A stretch of DNA of 64,000 nucleotides from Monosiga brevicollis MX1 (taxonomy: Eukaryota > Opisthokonta > Choanoflagellata > Craspedida > Salpingoecidae). Under the pieces are notes generated by a model, which saw only the letters and a program-made list of their open reading frames with translations, did not search any database and was not told the origin of the DNA. How positions within the stretch are numbered: position 1 is the stretch's first letter; each line of letters begins with the position of its first letter. Shown here piece by piece: positions 35,612-46,762 of this stretch. Both the position numbers and the translations under genes were made by a program. Location of the stretch: assembly GCF_000002865.3 (NCBI RefSeq), contig NW_001865041.1:1279922-1343921 (forward strand). Reading direction: 5' to 3'.

Positions 35612-36766
35612 TCATGGACTACGAACGTGTTGGCGCTGGGAATCGCTGCAGTATACACGGACGGAGCCGCTCGTAGTCTCTTGTGTAACGAAGCAGTCGG
35701 CTGGGAGGGGCAACAGGTTGACAGACGCCCAGAGCTTAGCCCGGCCAGGCTTACCCGAGCGCACCACCTCCCAACAACCTCGGCGAAATTGTGCATGCCA
35801 TTGGTGCTGAGCCTTGGCCAACGCGATGGGCTGCGATGCATCTTGCGTGGCTTCTCCAATCTCATGTTTAATGGGCGGCACCACTGCAGCCTCGCCCGAC
35901 AAAGGCTGATGCTCGGGGTGTGGAGGGTGTGTCTCGATGGCATCAAGCGGTCGTGTCACGTTTTGCGAGGCCTTGGGCCGCATTAAGTGGGCGATTCGCG
36001 TCAAGGCGCGGTGCCGCACCAAGGGGGGCTTGGCATCACTTGGCTGAAGAGCCGGGCGTGGATTCGGCATGGCTGTGGCCAAAGTAGCTTGTGAGGGGGC
36101 TGGGTCCCGAGTTTGCGTGGTGGTTGGCTGATTGAGCAGTGGGGAGGCCGAGGCCTGGGTCAGGGTCTGAGTCAGCACGGGGCGTGAGTCGGCCCGATCC
36201 TTATGGCGTGCGGATGGCATGCGAGTGGTTGAGGCCGGGGTTTCAGATAGGGTTGCACCTAGGGTGCCGCTGCTGCTTATGGTCAGAGTCGTGGCTGGTG
36301 CAGGGAGGGACCACGGTTGCAGTTCGGGCTGCCCATGGAACGTCAGGCCGCCAAAGGGAAGCGGCAAGCACTGACTCCAATCCGGTCGGGCCTCGGCACT
36401 CACGTCCTGAACCGTTGGTGGAGGCTTGGCCCGAAAGCGGAGCCAGCCTAGACGAGACGGATCCGATGGTGAAGGTCGGCCATGTGCGGGTATGATGCGC
36501 TGCCAGTCAGCAGCAGAACCTTGGGCATAAAGTCCCTTCAAGTGTGAGCGCGCTGCCTCGGTCGTGAGCGGATCAGGTGCATGCAGAGTCACAAAGTGCT
36601 CTGTTGGTGTCACAGACGCCATCAGATTCGTGACCGGACCTGGGTACTGGGGCAGATGCAAGGCACGGCTGATCCGAGGGGGAAAGGTTTGACGCCAGGT
36701 CGGGGAGAATCGTCGGCAGCGCGCCAAGGCACCAGTCACTCGGCGATTCGCGCTTAGCCGCTGCAA
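35612..36766 (-). CDS. Unrecognised 384-aa intronless ORF
   Basis: Open frame of 384 codons with ATG at 36766. I do not recognise the product. The first about 40 residues are Arg-rich with no acidic residue (MQRLSANRRVTGALARCRRF), which could be a mitochondrial targeting sequence. A region with VTPTEHFVTLHAPDPLTTEAARSH and SRLGWLRFRAKPPPTV may be folded; the middle (about 170-300) is Pro/Thr/Ser-rich and probably disordered. Near the C-terminus QHQWHAQFRRGCWEVV is a short basic-aromatic segment. Head-to-head with the IQ/BAG gene. Length and lack of interruption in a GC-rich genome make it a fair but unproven gene. Confidence 0.5.
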   Translation of the reverse strand: MQRLSANRRVTGALARCRRFSPTWRQTFPPRISRALHLPQYPGPVTNLMASVTPTEHFVTLHAPDPLTTEAARSHLKGLYAQGSAADWQRIIPAHGRPSPSDPSRLGWLRFRAKPPPTVQDVSAEARPDWSQCLPLPFGGLTFHGQPELQPWSLPAPATTLTISSSGTLGATLSETPASTTRMPSARHKDRADSRPVLTQTLTQASASPLLNQPTTTQTRDPAPSQATLATAMPNPRPALQPSDAKPPLVRHRALTRIAHLMRPKASQNVTRPLDAIETHPPHPEHQPLSGEAAVVPPIKHEIGEATQDASQPIALAKAQHQWHAQFRRGCWEVVRSGKPGRAKLWASVNLLPLPADCFVTQETTSGSVRVYCSDSQRQHVRSP

Positions 36767-37361
36767 ACGCTCATGCTCGTCGTTCGCTTGGCAGGAGAGG
36801 AGCGGGAGGTTGAGTGTCCGCTCTGGTCGGTGCGGTGTTTTTTTTTTTGTAACCGAACTTTTGTCAGACGGATAATTGTCAGACGGATAATTGTCAGCAA
36901 GATCATGGATGACAAATTGTCATTCGATTCGTCAACTACACCTTCTGGCAGCATCTCGCAGTCTCTAGAGATCTTGTATCAACAGGTTCTGGCAACACCT
37001 CGTCCCCACGATCATCAAGCAAAGACGATCAAGGTGATGAAAGCCTGCACTTTTGGTAAGAGCCAGAAGAAGCCCCGTCGACGTGGTGGTGACAAGGAAC
37101 TGATGCAAACGCTTTCAGTGATGACGGGAGGGCATGCTCGGGGCCTCGGAAAGAGGTGGGCTGGGCCCGGGGCTGAGAAGCATTTTCTTGATATCCAGCC
37201 GGTGAAGCATCATCTCCGACCTTTTCTCCCAAGCCAGCTCCAGCTCACCTTCAGCGCCATCTATCCCCACGACAGTACTTGTGTGTGCGCGCGCACCACC
37301 GAGAGCCCGTTGTCGCTGAACCTCCGGCCCATTTCGGCGGTGCTTGTGAGAGATCAGCAGC
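36767..37361. promoter_or_regulatory. Divergent spacer with 15-bp tandem repeat
   Basis: 595-bp spacer between two divergent starts. Contains a T run (36839-36848) and a 15-mer repeated in tandem (36861-36901). ORF 36773-37483 across it has no domain and overlaps the BAG gene out of frame. Confidence 0.5.
36861..36901. repeat. Tandem 15-bp repeat
   Basis: Unit TTGTCAGACGGATAA at 36861-36875 and 36876-36890, then a partial third copy to about 36901. Confidence 0.95.
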
Positions 37362-38573
37362 ATGTTTGGTTTCCCACGTTTTACCCAGCCCGACTACGGC
37401 TACTACACCCCCCGTGCCCCGCGCCAAGTCTACCGCGACCCTTATCAGCGGGCCGCTTATCGCCATCCGTACGAGTACTTTGACGACGAAGACCAGTACG
37501 TGGCTGACCCCTGGGCCGTTCAACGCCAAAAGCAACAGCTTCGACGCCAGCAAGAGCTAGCCGCCCAACAAGAGCGTGAACGGCAGCTGCGTTTGAAACG
37601 ACAGCAACAACAGCAGCGCCAGCAACAGGTCAAGGCTCGCCATGCCCAACTACGTGCCTACAATGAAGCAGCCACCATCATCCAGCGCGCCTGGCGTCGA
37701 CACAGCGCCCAAGTCCAGGCTGAACGCGAAGCGCACGCCGCAGCCGTCGTTACCCGCTGCGTCCGACGAGTAGCCGCCGCCCTGCGCGCACGGCGTGTCC
37801 TCGACTCGCTGCGCCGTCTGGCTGAGGCACGCAAGCAACTCGATGAGCTTGCCAGCGACTTTACCTCCACCATGCGAGGCTATCGTGCTCTTTTGATGTT
37901 TACAGATCAAGTGGAGAAGCTCATCCTTCGCCTGGATGCCATCCCCCATCACCGCAACGACTACGTACGAGCGCGTCGCAAGGCCATCGTTCGTGATGCG
38001 CAACAAGTTTTGCGCCTGGCCGACGTGGTGTTGCACACGTTCAACCGACAGGCTACCGTGGCCCAGCGCGCCTTCCGAGCTTGGCGCATGCGCCACCAGG
38101 CCACGGCCCGCGACCAGGCTGCCCGCGTGGTGACGCGCTGCGTTCGCAATGCCCCGGCCATTCGCGAGGCCAAGGCTGTGCGCCGAGATCTGGCCCAGAT
38201 GCAGGAGCAGCTCGCTGCACTCCGGAGCCTTGAGGCCGACTATCAGCGCTCCTTGCAAGAGATGGCCAAACTGACGCAGCGCCTCAGCAATCAGCACCGC
38301 TCTGAGCTTGCTGCCGCCGTCGCACAGCATGCCGCTACCACTCGAGCTCAGCGCACGAGCGCGCTGGCGCAGGCTTCTTGGCCGCAATGGGCCGATCCCA
38401 ATGCACCTACCATTCTTACCAGCTGCCCCCGTGATGAGGATGCTGCCCAAGATGAGCCGATGCCATCAACCACGCCAACGACTGCGTCACCATCGACACA
38501 TGCACCAGCCACTTCTCAGCCCAGTCACAAGCGGGCTCGCCGGAACAAGAAGCGAGGTGGCAAGAAGCACTAA
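37362..38573 (+). CDS. IQ-motif and BAG-domain protein
   Basis: Intronless, 403 aa. The N-terminus is aromatic/Arg-rich (FGFPRFTQPDYGYY). A long Gln/Arg helix (about 50-105) leads into an IQ calmodulin-binding motif AATIIQRAWRRH, then a BAG-like three-helix domain (about 150-230). The latter has LMFTDQVEKLILRLDAI, NDYVRARRKAIVRDAQQVL, the pattern that contacts the Hsp70 nucleotide-binding domain. A second IQ-like helix (VAQRAFRAWRMRHQ), more coiled coil, a Thr/Pro-rich linker and a basic end (RARRNKKRGGKK), possibly a nuclear signal, follow. IQ immediately before BAG is known from plant BAG5-7 proteins. The BAG reading is from the Leu-Asp-x-Ile/VRxxRK pattern only. Confidence 0.72.
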   Translation: MFGFPRFTQPDYGYYTPRAPRQVYRDPYQRAAYRHPYEYFDDEDQYVADPWAVQRQKQQLRRQQELAAQQERERQLRLKRQQQQQRQQQVKARHAQLRAYNEAATIIQRAWRRHSAQVQAEREAHAAAVVTRCVRRVAAALRARRVLDSLRRLAEARKQLDELASDFTSTMRGYRALLMFTDQVEKLILRLDAIPHHRNDYVRARRKAIVRDAQQVLRLADVVLHTFNRQATVAQRAFRAWRMRHQATARDQAARVVTRCVRNAPAIREAKAVRRDLAQMQEQLAALRSLEADYQRSLQEMAKLTQRLSNQHRSELAAAVAQHAATTRAQRTSALAQASWPQWADPNAPTILTSCPRDEDAAQDEPMPSTTPTTASPSTHAPATSQPSHKRARRNKKRGGKKH

Positions 38574-38893
38574 AATCATGTTTTACTACCTCAGGCCCAG
38601 TCCCAATATGTGTTGATAGTCAAGGCAGGGCTGTCCCGATGCTTGTCGAGTTTTTGACCAAGCCCTCGCGAATCCTTATCGAGTTTCTAATTGACCAGAA
38701 TGATGATATCCGTGTATGACCTCCTCCTTCTGGTGCACTCACACACACACATGTAAACCTCGTCCTTTTGATTGTGCAAGCTGGACGATAATGATGACAA
38801 CATGCACATCCAACATCATCATTACACAAGCCAAAAGAGCTCTGTTGTCAGACAATGTAAAGTAAACAAAACACAAAAAGCTTGGGCATCTTG

Positions 38894-38894
<1 letters not shown>

Positions 38895-38934
<40 letters not shown>
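38895..38934. repeat. (GT)n microsatellite
   Basis: About 20 GT units in the spacer. Confidence 0.95.
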
Positions 38935-38935
<1 letters not shown>

Positions 38936-39550
38936 AGCAACATCCGAGGCCTTTTTCTTCCCACAGACACAGACACAGACGCACACACTTGGCTTTGCTT
39001 TTGGAGTTGGTGCAGGTCTTGGGTAAGATTGGGGACTGGGGCAGAGGGGGAGCGCGTTTTGATATGCCTCTGTCGCACATACCGCCTTGTTCTTGTTGGC
39101 ATGCATGCGGCTGCTCAATGAGCCGATCTATTCATCGGCTGGCCGACTTTGCCAATCTTGGGTCGCAGGCAACCTGTCGCGGTCGCCATAGTACACCACG
39201 CGCAGGAGGGGTGCTCGGTGGGCGGCGTCAGTTGTGGTCACGCAGCGTGGAGGAAGCAGCACCACAAGGGCAGGTTTGTTGTCCATCGCTCCTGTTTTGA
39301 TCTTTTCAGGGTTCCAGCCTTCTTGGTCAGGCCATCGTCTGCCGCGTTGTGACTCACACACGCGTAATGTGTGCTTCCCCCACGCCGCCGTATCCCAGCA
39401 TCCTTCCTCCAGCGTGCTCCAATTGACCGACCACAGATGCCCTGTACCGTCTGCTAAAGCCCGCAGTGCTCCCTGTCAAGCTTGCAGCCCGGATCGGCGC
39501 CTGCTGAACCTGGTGTGGTGCCAGCTCCTAGGCGACAGCTCCGCGTGACA

Positions 39551-39576
39551 TTTTTTTTTTTTTTTTTTTTTTTTTT
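39551..39576. repeat. Poly-T tract
   Basis: About 26 consecutive T located 37 bp upstream of the SLOG gene ATG. Confidence 0.95.
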
Positions 39577-39612
39577 GGGCTCAAACTTCTCACTCGCACT
39601 TGGACGGGCAAG

Positions 39613-41505
39613 ATGGAGCTGGCCGACCCCGATTTGCTGCCAGCTGCCGTGCAATCTTGCCGACCGCACAGTCCGGGTGCAGAAATTGACGAACAGGTAC
39701 CTCGCTGTGTAGAGTGCCCATCAGCCCGCCCCCCCCCCCCTGACACATCGCGCCGCGACGTGGCGGGTGAACGCTCCCCACTTTGCTCAAGCGCATATCC
39801 TCGCCTCCGCTTGCCTACCTCCCCCTCCCAACAGCTGGAAGCGCTGGCAGCCGGGTTCCATGACATTTTTCGTGCGGCGCGTCGAGCCGGCAGTTCTTTC
39901 CTTGAATCCGCCAACCAAATGCTGCTCCAGAGCGATGTCGCGGTTTGTTCGGCATGACTGTGGCCTCCCGCTATCCACCTGTCATGCCCGGCTCAAAAGG
40001 CAATTTGATTGACTGATGTCGTGCTGCTTGTGTTGGTCGCCCCCCGGCTGCTTGCTGCCCGTGAAATGGCTCGTCCTCTTCCTTTATTTCTTGCGACAGC
40101 AATTGCTGGCCCCTGAAGCCGACGTTGGTCCTCCAACACCCCGCCACCTTCCTATTATTGGCATCATGGGCTCGGGTGCGTTCGTGTGTCTCGTTAATGC
40201 TTAATGTAGCTGCTTTTCTCACCTCTTCACTCGCTTGTATCCATTCACTTGACCGCCTTTTTGCTGGGTCGCGTATGTGCCTGCCCCCGTGTGCTTGATC
40301 TAGGCACGTATGGGCACGAAGAATTGGCTGAGCCGCTGGGCCGGTAAGGTGGTTCCACCCTTCTCATGCCGGTGCCCTCAGCTTATATCGTTGCAAAAGC
40401 CGTTGCATAACCTTTTTTGTTCATTGCAATCGATAGGTGGCTGGCAGCGGCCGGTTTTCATCTATTGACTGGTGGAGGCCGAGGTGTCATGGAGGCGGCC
40501 ACACGGGCTTTCACCACAGTGCCCAAGCGCTCTGGCTTTGCAATTGGTATCATTCCTTGCTCAGAGTACAATATTCTTGAGCCCAAGGTTGGAATTGTTT
40601 CTCTCATCTCGTATGACCTGGAGAAGAAGAAAAAAAAAAAAAAAAAGAAGAAGAAAGAGAGAGGGAGGGAGAGAGATCAACAGGCTGGATGCCAAGAGCC
40701 GACTATCTCTGCCTTGACATTGTCTCTTCGCCCTCCTCTACCACCTTGGTTGGGGTTGGTTTTTTCATTTTTCTAGTCTGGCTACCCAAACGACTTTGTC
40801 GAGATTCCCATCATGACGCACCTCCCGCCCGTGGAGGGTTCCCACATGCTGAGCCGCAATCACATCAATGCTCTCACGCCCGCCGTTGTCATTGCCTTGC
40901 CCGGTATGTTCACCAGTTGCTGGGAAGCCACATGCCTATAGCCGCCGTGTTGAGCCGTGTCTCACGATCAACGGGCCAAACGCTACTGCTGCAGGCTCAA
41001 GCGGTACGGCATCTGAGGTCCAACATTGTCGGGCTTACAACACTCCGGTCTGCATCTACTCTCCTGATGGCATTGAGGCTGTTCCGGGCGTGGACCCGTC
41101 TACCGTGGTGCTCTGTCGGTCTGTTATGCGAATGTTGCCCCGTGCGCGCGCGCGCGTGTGTGTGTGTGTGTGCGTGTGTTTCACAACATCGTTTGGACTA
41201 TGACCTTGTGTTGGGTTAGGTCGCTCCCTGAGGTCATCGGATTTGTATATGATAGTCTACAAGCAGCGCGCGACCAAAGCATCAGAGCCGAACGATCGGG
41301 GTTGGATCGTCTTTTGCCCCCAAACGTTCACGATCTAAAGCCCAGTAGTAGCAAAAGCACACAGACACTTCGGGCTCCACGTCGTCTCCGTACCAGCTCC
41401 TCTGGCACGCAGACAGATCGACCGGCCGAGGAGATGGGTCCAGACGCTCCCTTGGATCCGTGGAGTCTCTCTCTTCTCACCTCAGCCCTCCAACCAGCTG
41501 CCTAA
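39613..41505 (+). CDS. SLOG/LOG-like (Rossmann) nucleotide-binding protein
   Basis: Eight exons (39613-39696, 39835-39942, 40100-40175, 40304-40343, 40437-40587, 40777-40903, 40995-41118, 41220-41505) total 996 nt, 331 aa, in frame. The core runs PIIGIMGSG, YGHEELAEPLGRWLA, LLTGGGRGVMEAA, FAIGIIP, LPPVEGSHMLSRNHIN, VIALPGSSGTASEV. This is the SLOG fold of LOG phosphoribohydrolases and TIGR00725-type proteins: GGGRGVME is the first glycine loop and PGSSGTASE corresponds to the PGGxGTxxE signature, with SSG replacing GG at the nucleotide site. An about 75-residue N-terminal helical part and an about 90-residue Ser/Arg-rich C-terminal tail are extra. Substrate is unknown; do not assume cytokinin activation. 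Confidence 0.82.
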
Positions 41506-41533
41506 TCATGAAATCAACGCTCCTCCTTTTGCT

Positions 41534-41539
<6 letters not shown>

Positions 41540-41617
<78 letters not shown>
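41540..41617. repeat. (GT)n microsatellite
   Basis: About 39 GT units between the SLOG and coiled-coil genes. Confidence 0.97.
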
Positions 41618-41618
<1 letters not shown>

Positions 41619-41745
41619 GTCAGCAAAAGTGTTGGCGGGAAAATCGAACTTGATTTGTCGACAACCTAATGTACAACATCATGAACAGACACCAGTTCAC
41701 CGCCAATGTGCCGAACATCATCACTCTCGATACATCACTGCCGCA

Positions 41746-42868
41746 ATGGCCACTGAACTGGATCGAGCCCGTTCGGCAACAGCGCATGCCATGACTGTAT
41801 GGCGTCAAAGTGATGCCCTGACCATGCAAGGTATGCCAGAAACAACCCCACGGGCAATTTGATGTGGCCCGCATCGATGGTGATAAATCCTGCGAGCCTC
41901 AAGGAGCCCACCCTGGTGTGTGTAGAGGTACAAGCCTCCTGGCAAGGGACTTGGCAAGCCGCGACACAAGCTGCTGTGGAAACCTTGCAGACTCATCTCG
42001 ATCAGGCCCGTCTAGCTCTTGATTTGGGTTCACCGACACTCAGAACAAACACCCTCTGTCCGATTTTGAAGCAAAGCCCATCATGCCTGTGGTCTGACTC
42101 ATCAAGTAGATTCTTTGTTGTTACCTACAGGTTCATCAAGAGCCTCTTATGGAGCTGGCTGCTTGTCGTGCCCGTTGGCTTGAGGTGCAACAACGGTGGG
42201 CCAACCTCCAGGCGCAGACAGCGACCAGTCCTCTGCTTGAACAGACGGCAAAACGCATTCGAGTTCAAGGTGAAAGTGCAGATGCTGCCTGCACCTTCGC
42301 GTCCACATAAATGCATATCCTGCTCACCGCCCGGGCCACTTTTAGCAGGGCCAGACACATCAACCGTCGAGCAGGTGCTCGAACGGTCTCGAGTCAGTCT
42401 CGACGAGCGACGCCGGCAATTGAGCTGTAAGTCTGCACAAATGGGGGTGCATGTCCACTGTCAACAGCTTTAAAAGTTTCTACCATTACTTGGATTTGGT
42501 TTGCTAGGCGAGCAGGTGCAGCGCATGACCACGGCCCTCCAGCAAGTGGCTGCTCTCTGGCAACAAGCATCCAGCGAAATCCAACGAGCTCTCGACAATG
42601 CGTCTTGCGCGGTATCGTGAAGGCGCCTCCTCGTCAATTACGGCTCTTGCAGCTCCTGACTTAGTGACACCCATCTCGAATGCACGGGCAGGTTCAAGAA
42701 GCGGCCCATGGCGAGGTGGCCAGCTTACAGGCACGCCTTGAAAGTGCAACGGCACGACGCGGTGCCCTCGAGCTGTTGGTCCCGCGGAATAACATGTCGA
42801 TAGGAGAACGGGCCGACACCCCATCCGCTGGGCCACCTGATCATGTTCAAACCACGACCAGCCTCTGA
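41746..42868 (+). CDS. Small coiled-coil protein, unrecognised
   Basis: Six exons (41746-41830, 41926-42027, 42141-42269, 42349-42426, 42508-42611, 42692-42868) close in frame at 675 nt, 224 aa. Almost all of it is heptad-like helix rich in Gln, Ala, Leu and Arg: AATQAAVETLQTHLDQARLAL, RARWLEVQQRWANLQAQ, QVLERSRVSLDERRRQL, LQQVAALWQQASSEIQRAL, VASLQARLESATARRGAL. The tail is short and polar. I do not recognise the family; a centrosomal/kinetochore or vesicle-tether subunit would be typical for such a protein but that is speculation. Acceptor of exon 3 (ATCAAG) is inferred from frame. Confidence 0.55.
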
Positions 42869-43119
42869 AAGCAGATCAGGCGCCTTTTGCCAACAAATCG
42901 ACTCGGGCGGCCTTGTCATGCTCAGACAAATAGAATGGGAGCAGCACAGCGGAAAAGGAAAAGAAAATTCGGTTCACGATTGCCAAAAGAAAAAAAAAAA
43001 AAAGGAAAAAAAGGGGGAGGCAGCCACAGCTGCGACAGAGGAGACGGACAACGGCAGGCAAGAAAGCACACAAGAACTTGACCGTCAACAAGCCAAATCC
43101 AAGACTCGAGGAGGGTTAT

Positions 43120-45406
43120 TTAATGACCAGACAAGGCCTGCTTGGCAGCCTGAATCAATGGCACCAAAGACTTGAGCGGGCTGGCCTTCTTGAGGAAGGG
43201 GTGCTGCAACAACTCTGAGGCGGAAGCACGGTCATCGACAGACATTTCTAGACTTCTCGACAAAAAGTCCTTGAACTCATCAGATAGCTGGTCTGGGTTT
43301 TGCAGCTCTGGCGTGCCGTTGGTAGCAATTAGATACAATGCCTGAAGATGCATCACGCAAAGGCAACAAAGCGGCATGCCAATGAAAAGAGTGCAGGTCG
43401 CAAAGGCACGGCTGTGCTGAGCAAACACGGAATGGTTTAGCGGTGTTGAAAAAGAAAAAAAACAAAACAAAACAAAGCAAATGAGTCGCTGGCTGCAAAA
43501 CACAGGTACGCACGCGCAGAGGGTTTTCGTTCAGGTATGGAGGTTCGCCTTCAATCATCTCGATCGCCATGATGCCCAAGCTCCAGATGTCGACTTTGGG
43601 GCCGTACTGTTTGCGCGTAACGACCTCAGGAGCCATCCAATAAGGAGTGCCCACCATGGTGGAGCGCTTGGATGCCTCGCCAGCCAGCTGGGCGCAAAAA
43701 CCAAAGTCAGCTACACACAAGGTTGGGGCAGAAGAGGGATCAGGTGAGTTGAAATCAGTTTAAAACTCGGGCATGAAAATGGAAAAACTTTTCTTGATTT
43801 CTTTTCAAAGGTAAGCGGGCAGACACTTGACGAGCCACGCACTCAGCTTGACGGCACCATCCATGCCCAAAAGAACGTTGTCGCTCTTGATATCACGGTG
43901 AATGACGGAGCTGGCATGCAGAAACTCAAGGGCCTTGAGGCATTCTCGGCAAATGGAGGCAATTTGCCCCTCATTGAGGATCGTCTCTGTCACTACGTCG
44001 GTCAGGGAGCCACCGGCCAGGTATTCCATGATGACCCACAGCTCCTGATCTGAGACAAGGAAACTATCCACATAGTTGACAATGTTGTCTTGTTGATGCT
44101 CCCGCATGACCAGAATCTCGTTGATAATGAGCTCCTTCTTCGGTTGCTGAGCCAGATTCATTTGCTTGATAGCAACCACGTTACCCGTGGTGGTGTCGGT
44201 GGCCGTAAAGACGGTGCCTGAAGCACCCTGTCCAATTTTTTGCAGCTCCTTGAAGCGGCTTTTGGGATCAGACGGGTTGACAATCTCACGCAATTTTCGC
44301 AACACCTCCTCATCGGACATTTTCTTCTTGCCCTTGTCCCGCTTCTTCACATCAGCAGTGCCTGCAGCGGGGGCCGGACTGCTAGGGGCGGCAGCTGCCG
44401 GCGCAGAGGCCGAGTCAGTAGACGGGGCCGGTGAGGTGGTGGGGGGCGGCGGCCGCGCCGGCTTCTCGCTGGCCTTGGCAATCGGCTATTGAGAATGGGC
44501 AATGTAGATGAGTTCACGGACACGGGGGTCAAGAGCAAAAAGGAAGAAGAAGTGGTACCTTGGTTTTCTCCGACTTTGTAAACTCAGGGCGGGCTACCAC
44601 GGGGGGTGCCTGCGCGGCAGTGCCCGAGCTGCTGGGACTGTCGCGGCCGGGGGTGGCTGAGTCCTTGCGATTGATCTGTACAGTCTGTTTGGCTGACTTC
44701 TTTTGAGAGCCGTCCACGGTCATGTACTTAAGCTGGCCCTTGGGTTCTTGACCACCGCCAATGTCTTCTGTGTAGAAACCCAGTACATCCACCATGGCTT
44801 GGGGGTTGCGAGCAATTTCGTTCTTGGAGATGCCCGATATTTGCAAAAGGGCGCTCCATTGCGGCGGCAGTCCCTGCAGCCGAGATCATTTCCGAAAGCA
44901 TGTGACGTTGTCCAGGGTGCCAGAGGCAGAGAGGGGCCGCAAGCGCAAAGTGCAAGTATCGGGAAAAAAAAAAAAAAAAACAAAGACACAAAAGGGAGTG
45001 GCATGAGTCAGGTGTCGATCCGGACAAGAGGTGCTGATTCGTCGCTCGGGTCGTTTGCTTTTTAGGTTTACTTTTTCTTCCTTTTTCTTCCCCCCCTTTG
45101 TGCCTGGAGTAGTTCGTACCGAGAATTCGCCCGTTTTGGGGTCAAAGCCAACGTGAACCTCGTGGACGAAATCAATGGGACCCGAAATGTCATCTTTGCG
45201 CACTGTCAAAAGAGTCAAAGGAGCGACCCAGCAACGAGAGGGTGAGTTGCTTGGGAAAATCGAAAGAAAGCAAAGTCAAATACGCTCGCACAATAAGGTG
45301 TTGGGTAGGGCTGGTGGGGCACGTTGCACGTTAACAAACCTGAGGCTTTGTCCTCGCGCTTGGAGTTGCTGCCACCAAAGGGCCAAAACTTCTTGCCAGG
45401 CTTATC
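43120..45406 (-). CDS. PAK: p21-activated kinase (PAK), 5' end unresolved
   Basis: Cdc42/Rac effector Ser/Thr kinase. Six exons traced: complement(43120-43341, 43514-43710, 43843-44485, 44559-44873, 45120-45202, 45340-45406), 1527 nt in frame. The CRIB/p21-binding and autoinhibitory region spans [26 protein letters not shown] and [13 protein letters not shown] Pro/Ala/Ser linker follows. The kinase domain is complete: [51 protein letters not shown] (built across an intron), [26 protein letters not shown], and the PAK-typical end [14 protein letters not shown]. Upstream of [11 protein letters not shown] at least one 5' exon with the ATG is missing from my model; candidates in 45420-45900 do not keep frame. 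Head-to-head with TRIP12. Confidence 0.93.
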
Positions 45407-46725
45407 CTTTTAATGGAAGAAGAATCAAGGGTGAGGGCAGGCATGGGCGCAACCATGCTGCAATGTGCCAGCTGAGGCCGAAACGCAGCATACCATGACG
45501 TCTAATTTTGTATTCCTCTATCCGGCTAACAATGGCGCCAGGGGAGGGAGGTGTCAATGCCGCGCAAGGCACTGACGCATCCAAGGGTCACCTGAGCTGG
45601 ATGCGGCTGGAAAACAATCTCGTGGCAAGGATGGGTTCGATGCTTTGCAAGCAAGCCAAGACCGAGTTCTCTGCGTTGCAGTCTGGACACGAGTGTGAAC
45701 CGGTAGTCGACGAATCCGGGGACAAGCTGGCTGGGTCAGTCCAAGTGATATGATGGCAGAGTAGCACAGCACCCAGAGAGCAACGGATGGAAGGGTGATG
45801 GCGTCAAAGGTCGACCAAGTCAGCAAGATTTATGGATCCATCCAGCCGTGTAGGTCTCGGTCAATCGGCAGGCTCCACTCTTGAAGACCCGGGGCTGGCC
45901 TCTGTACAGGCAAGCCCAAGGCGAGGGGATACAGTCAGTTGGTCAGCTGAGTTGAGCGACACGGGCAAGATCATTTCTGGCCAGCAGCAGTCTGGTCTCA
46001 CAAGAAGAAACAAGAAAAGAGCAAAAGGAAAAGAGGGCGGAGGGTGGCACACTGGCTCGAGAACGCGTTGTCCAAAGCAAAAGGGATTGAATGCAATCAA
46101 GAAGGTCTCATGACGGGGCCGGGTCATGCAAGTGGGCGGGGCGATATTGACTGTGTGTGTGTTGTGTCGTGGGGGCTGTCTGTCTGGGCTGTCTTGAAAG
46201 GGGCCAGTCACCGCACACCGACCGACCTTTGGGGGGACCAGTCGCTCAATATGCATGAGCTGTCGTGTTTCCTCCTCTCTGTTGTTTGTTGTTGGTGCTG
46301 TGTCGTTGTTGTTGTTGTCGTCGTTGTTGTCGTGGTGGTGGAATTTGGGCTGTGACTTGGCGGAGCAGATAAGCAAGTTATTGTGGAAATACTCGGAGTT
46401 ATAATATGAGTTTATGCGGGTGTTGATAAAGTTTATGTCGTCCTCTTCATCTCGGGTCGTTTATTGTTTCTTTTGTTCTCTCTTTTGTTCTCAGTGGCGC
46501 ACACGCAAACACAAGACTTCGCTCGCGCGGCTTCTTTGTCTTCCGTTTTACTTTCGGGAGGGCCATGTTTACAGCTCAGCTAACCTCTCGGGTTTATTTA
46601 AGAGGGGTTCTTCACCAACTCGCAAAGGTCCCTTCAGCTACCAAATGTCAATATCCATTGACTTCAAAACTTCTTCTTTTTTTTCCCCCACCACCCCAAA
46701 TGTCAGCATAGAATCTCTCTTCTTC

Positions 46726-46762
<37 letters not shown>

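Larger units (their letters stand above)
38574..39612. other. Intergenic with (GT)n and poly-T
   Basis: About 1 kb between BAG and SLOG genes (both +). Holds (GT)n at 38895-38934 and a T run at 39551-39576 just before the next start. Small ORFs here are repeat-driven. Confidence 0.55.

Noticed and set aside
37362-38573. A 266-codon - strand ORF antisense to the BAG gene
   Set aside because: Shadow of the GC-rich coding exon; the + strand frame has IQ and BAG patterns.
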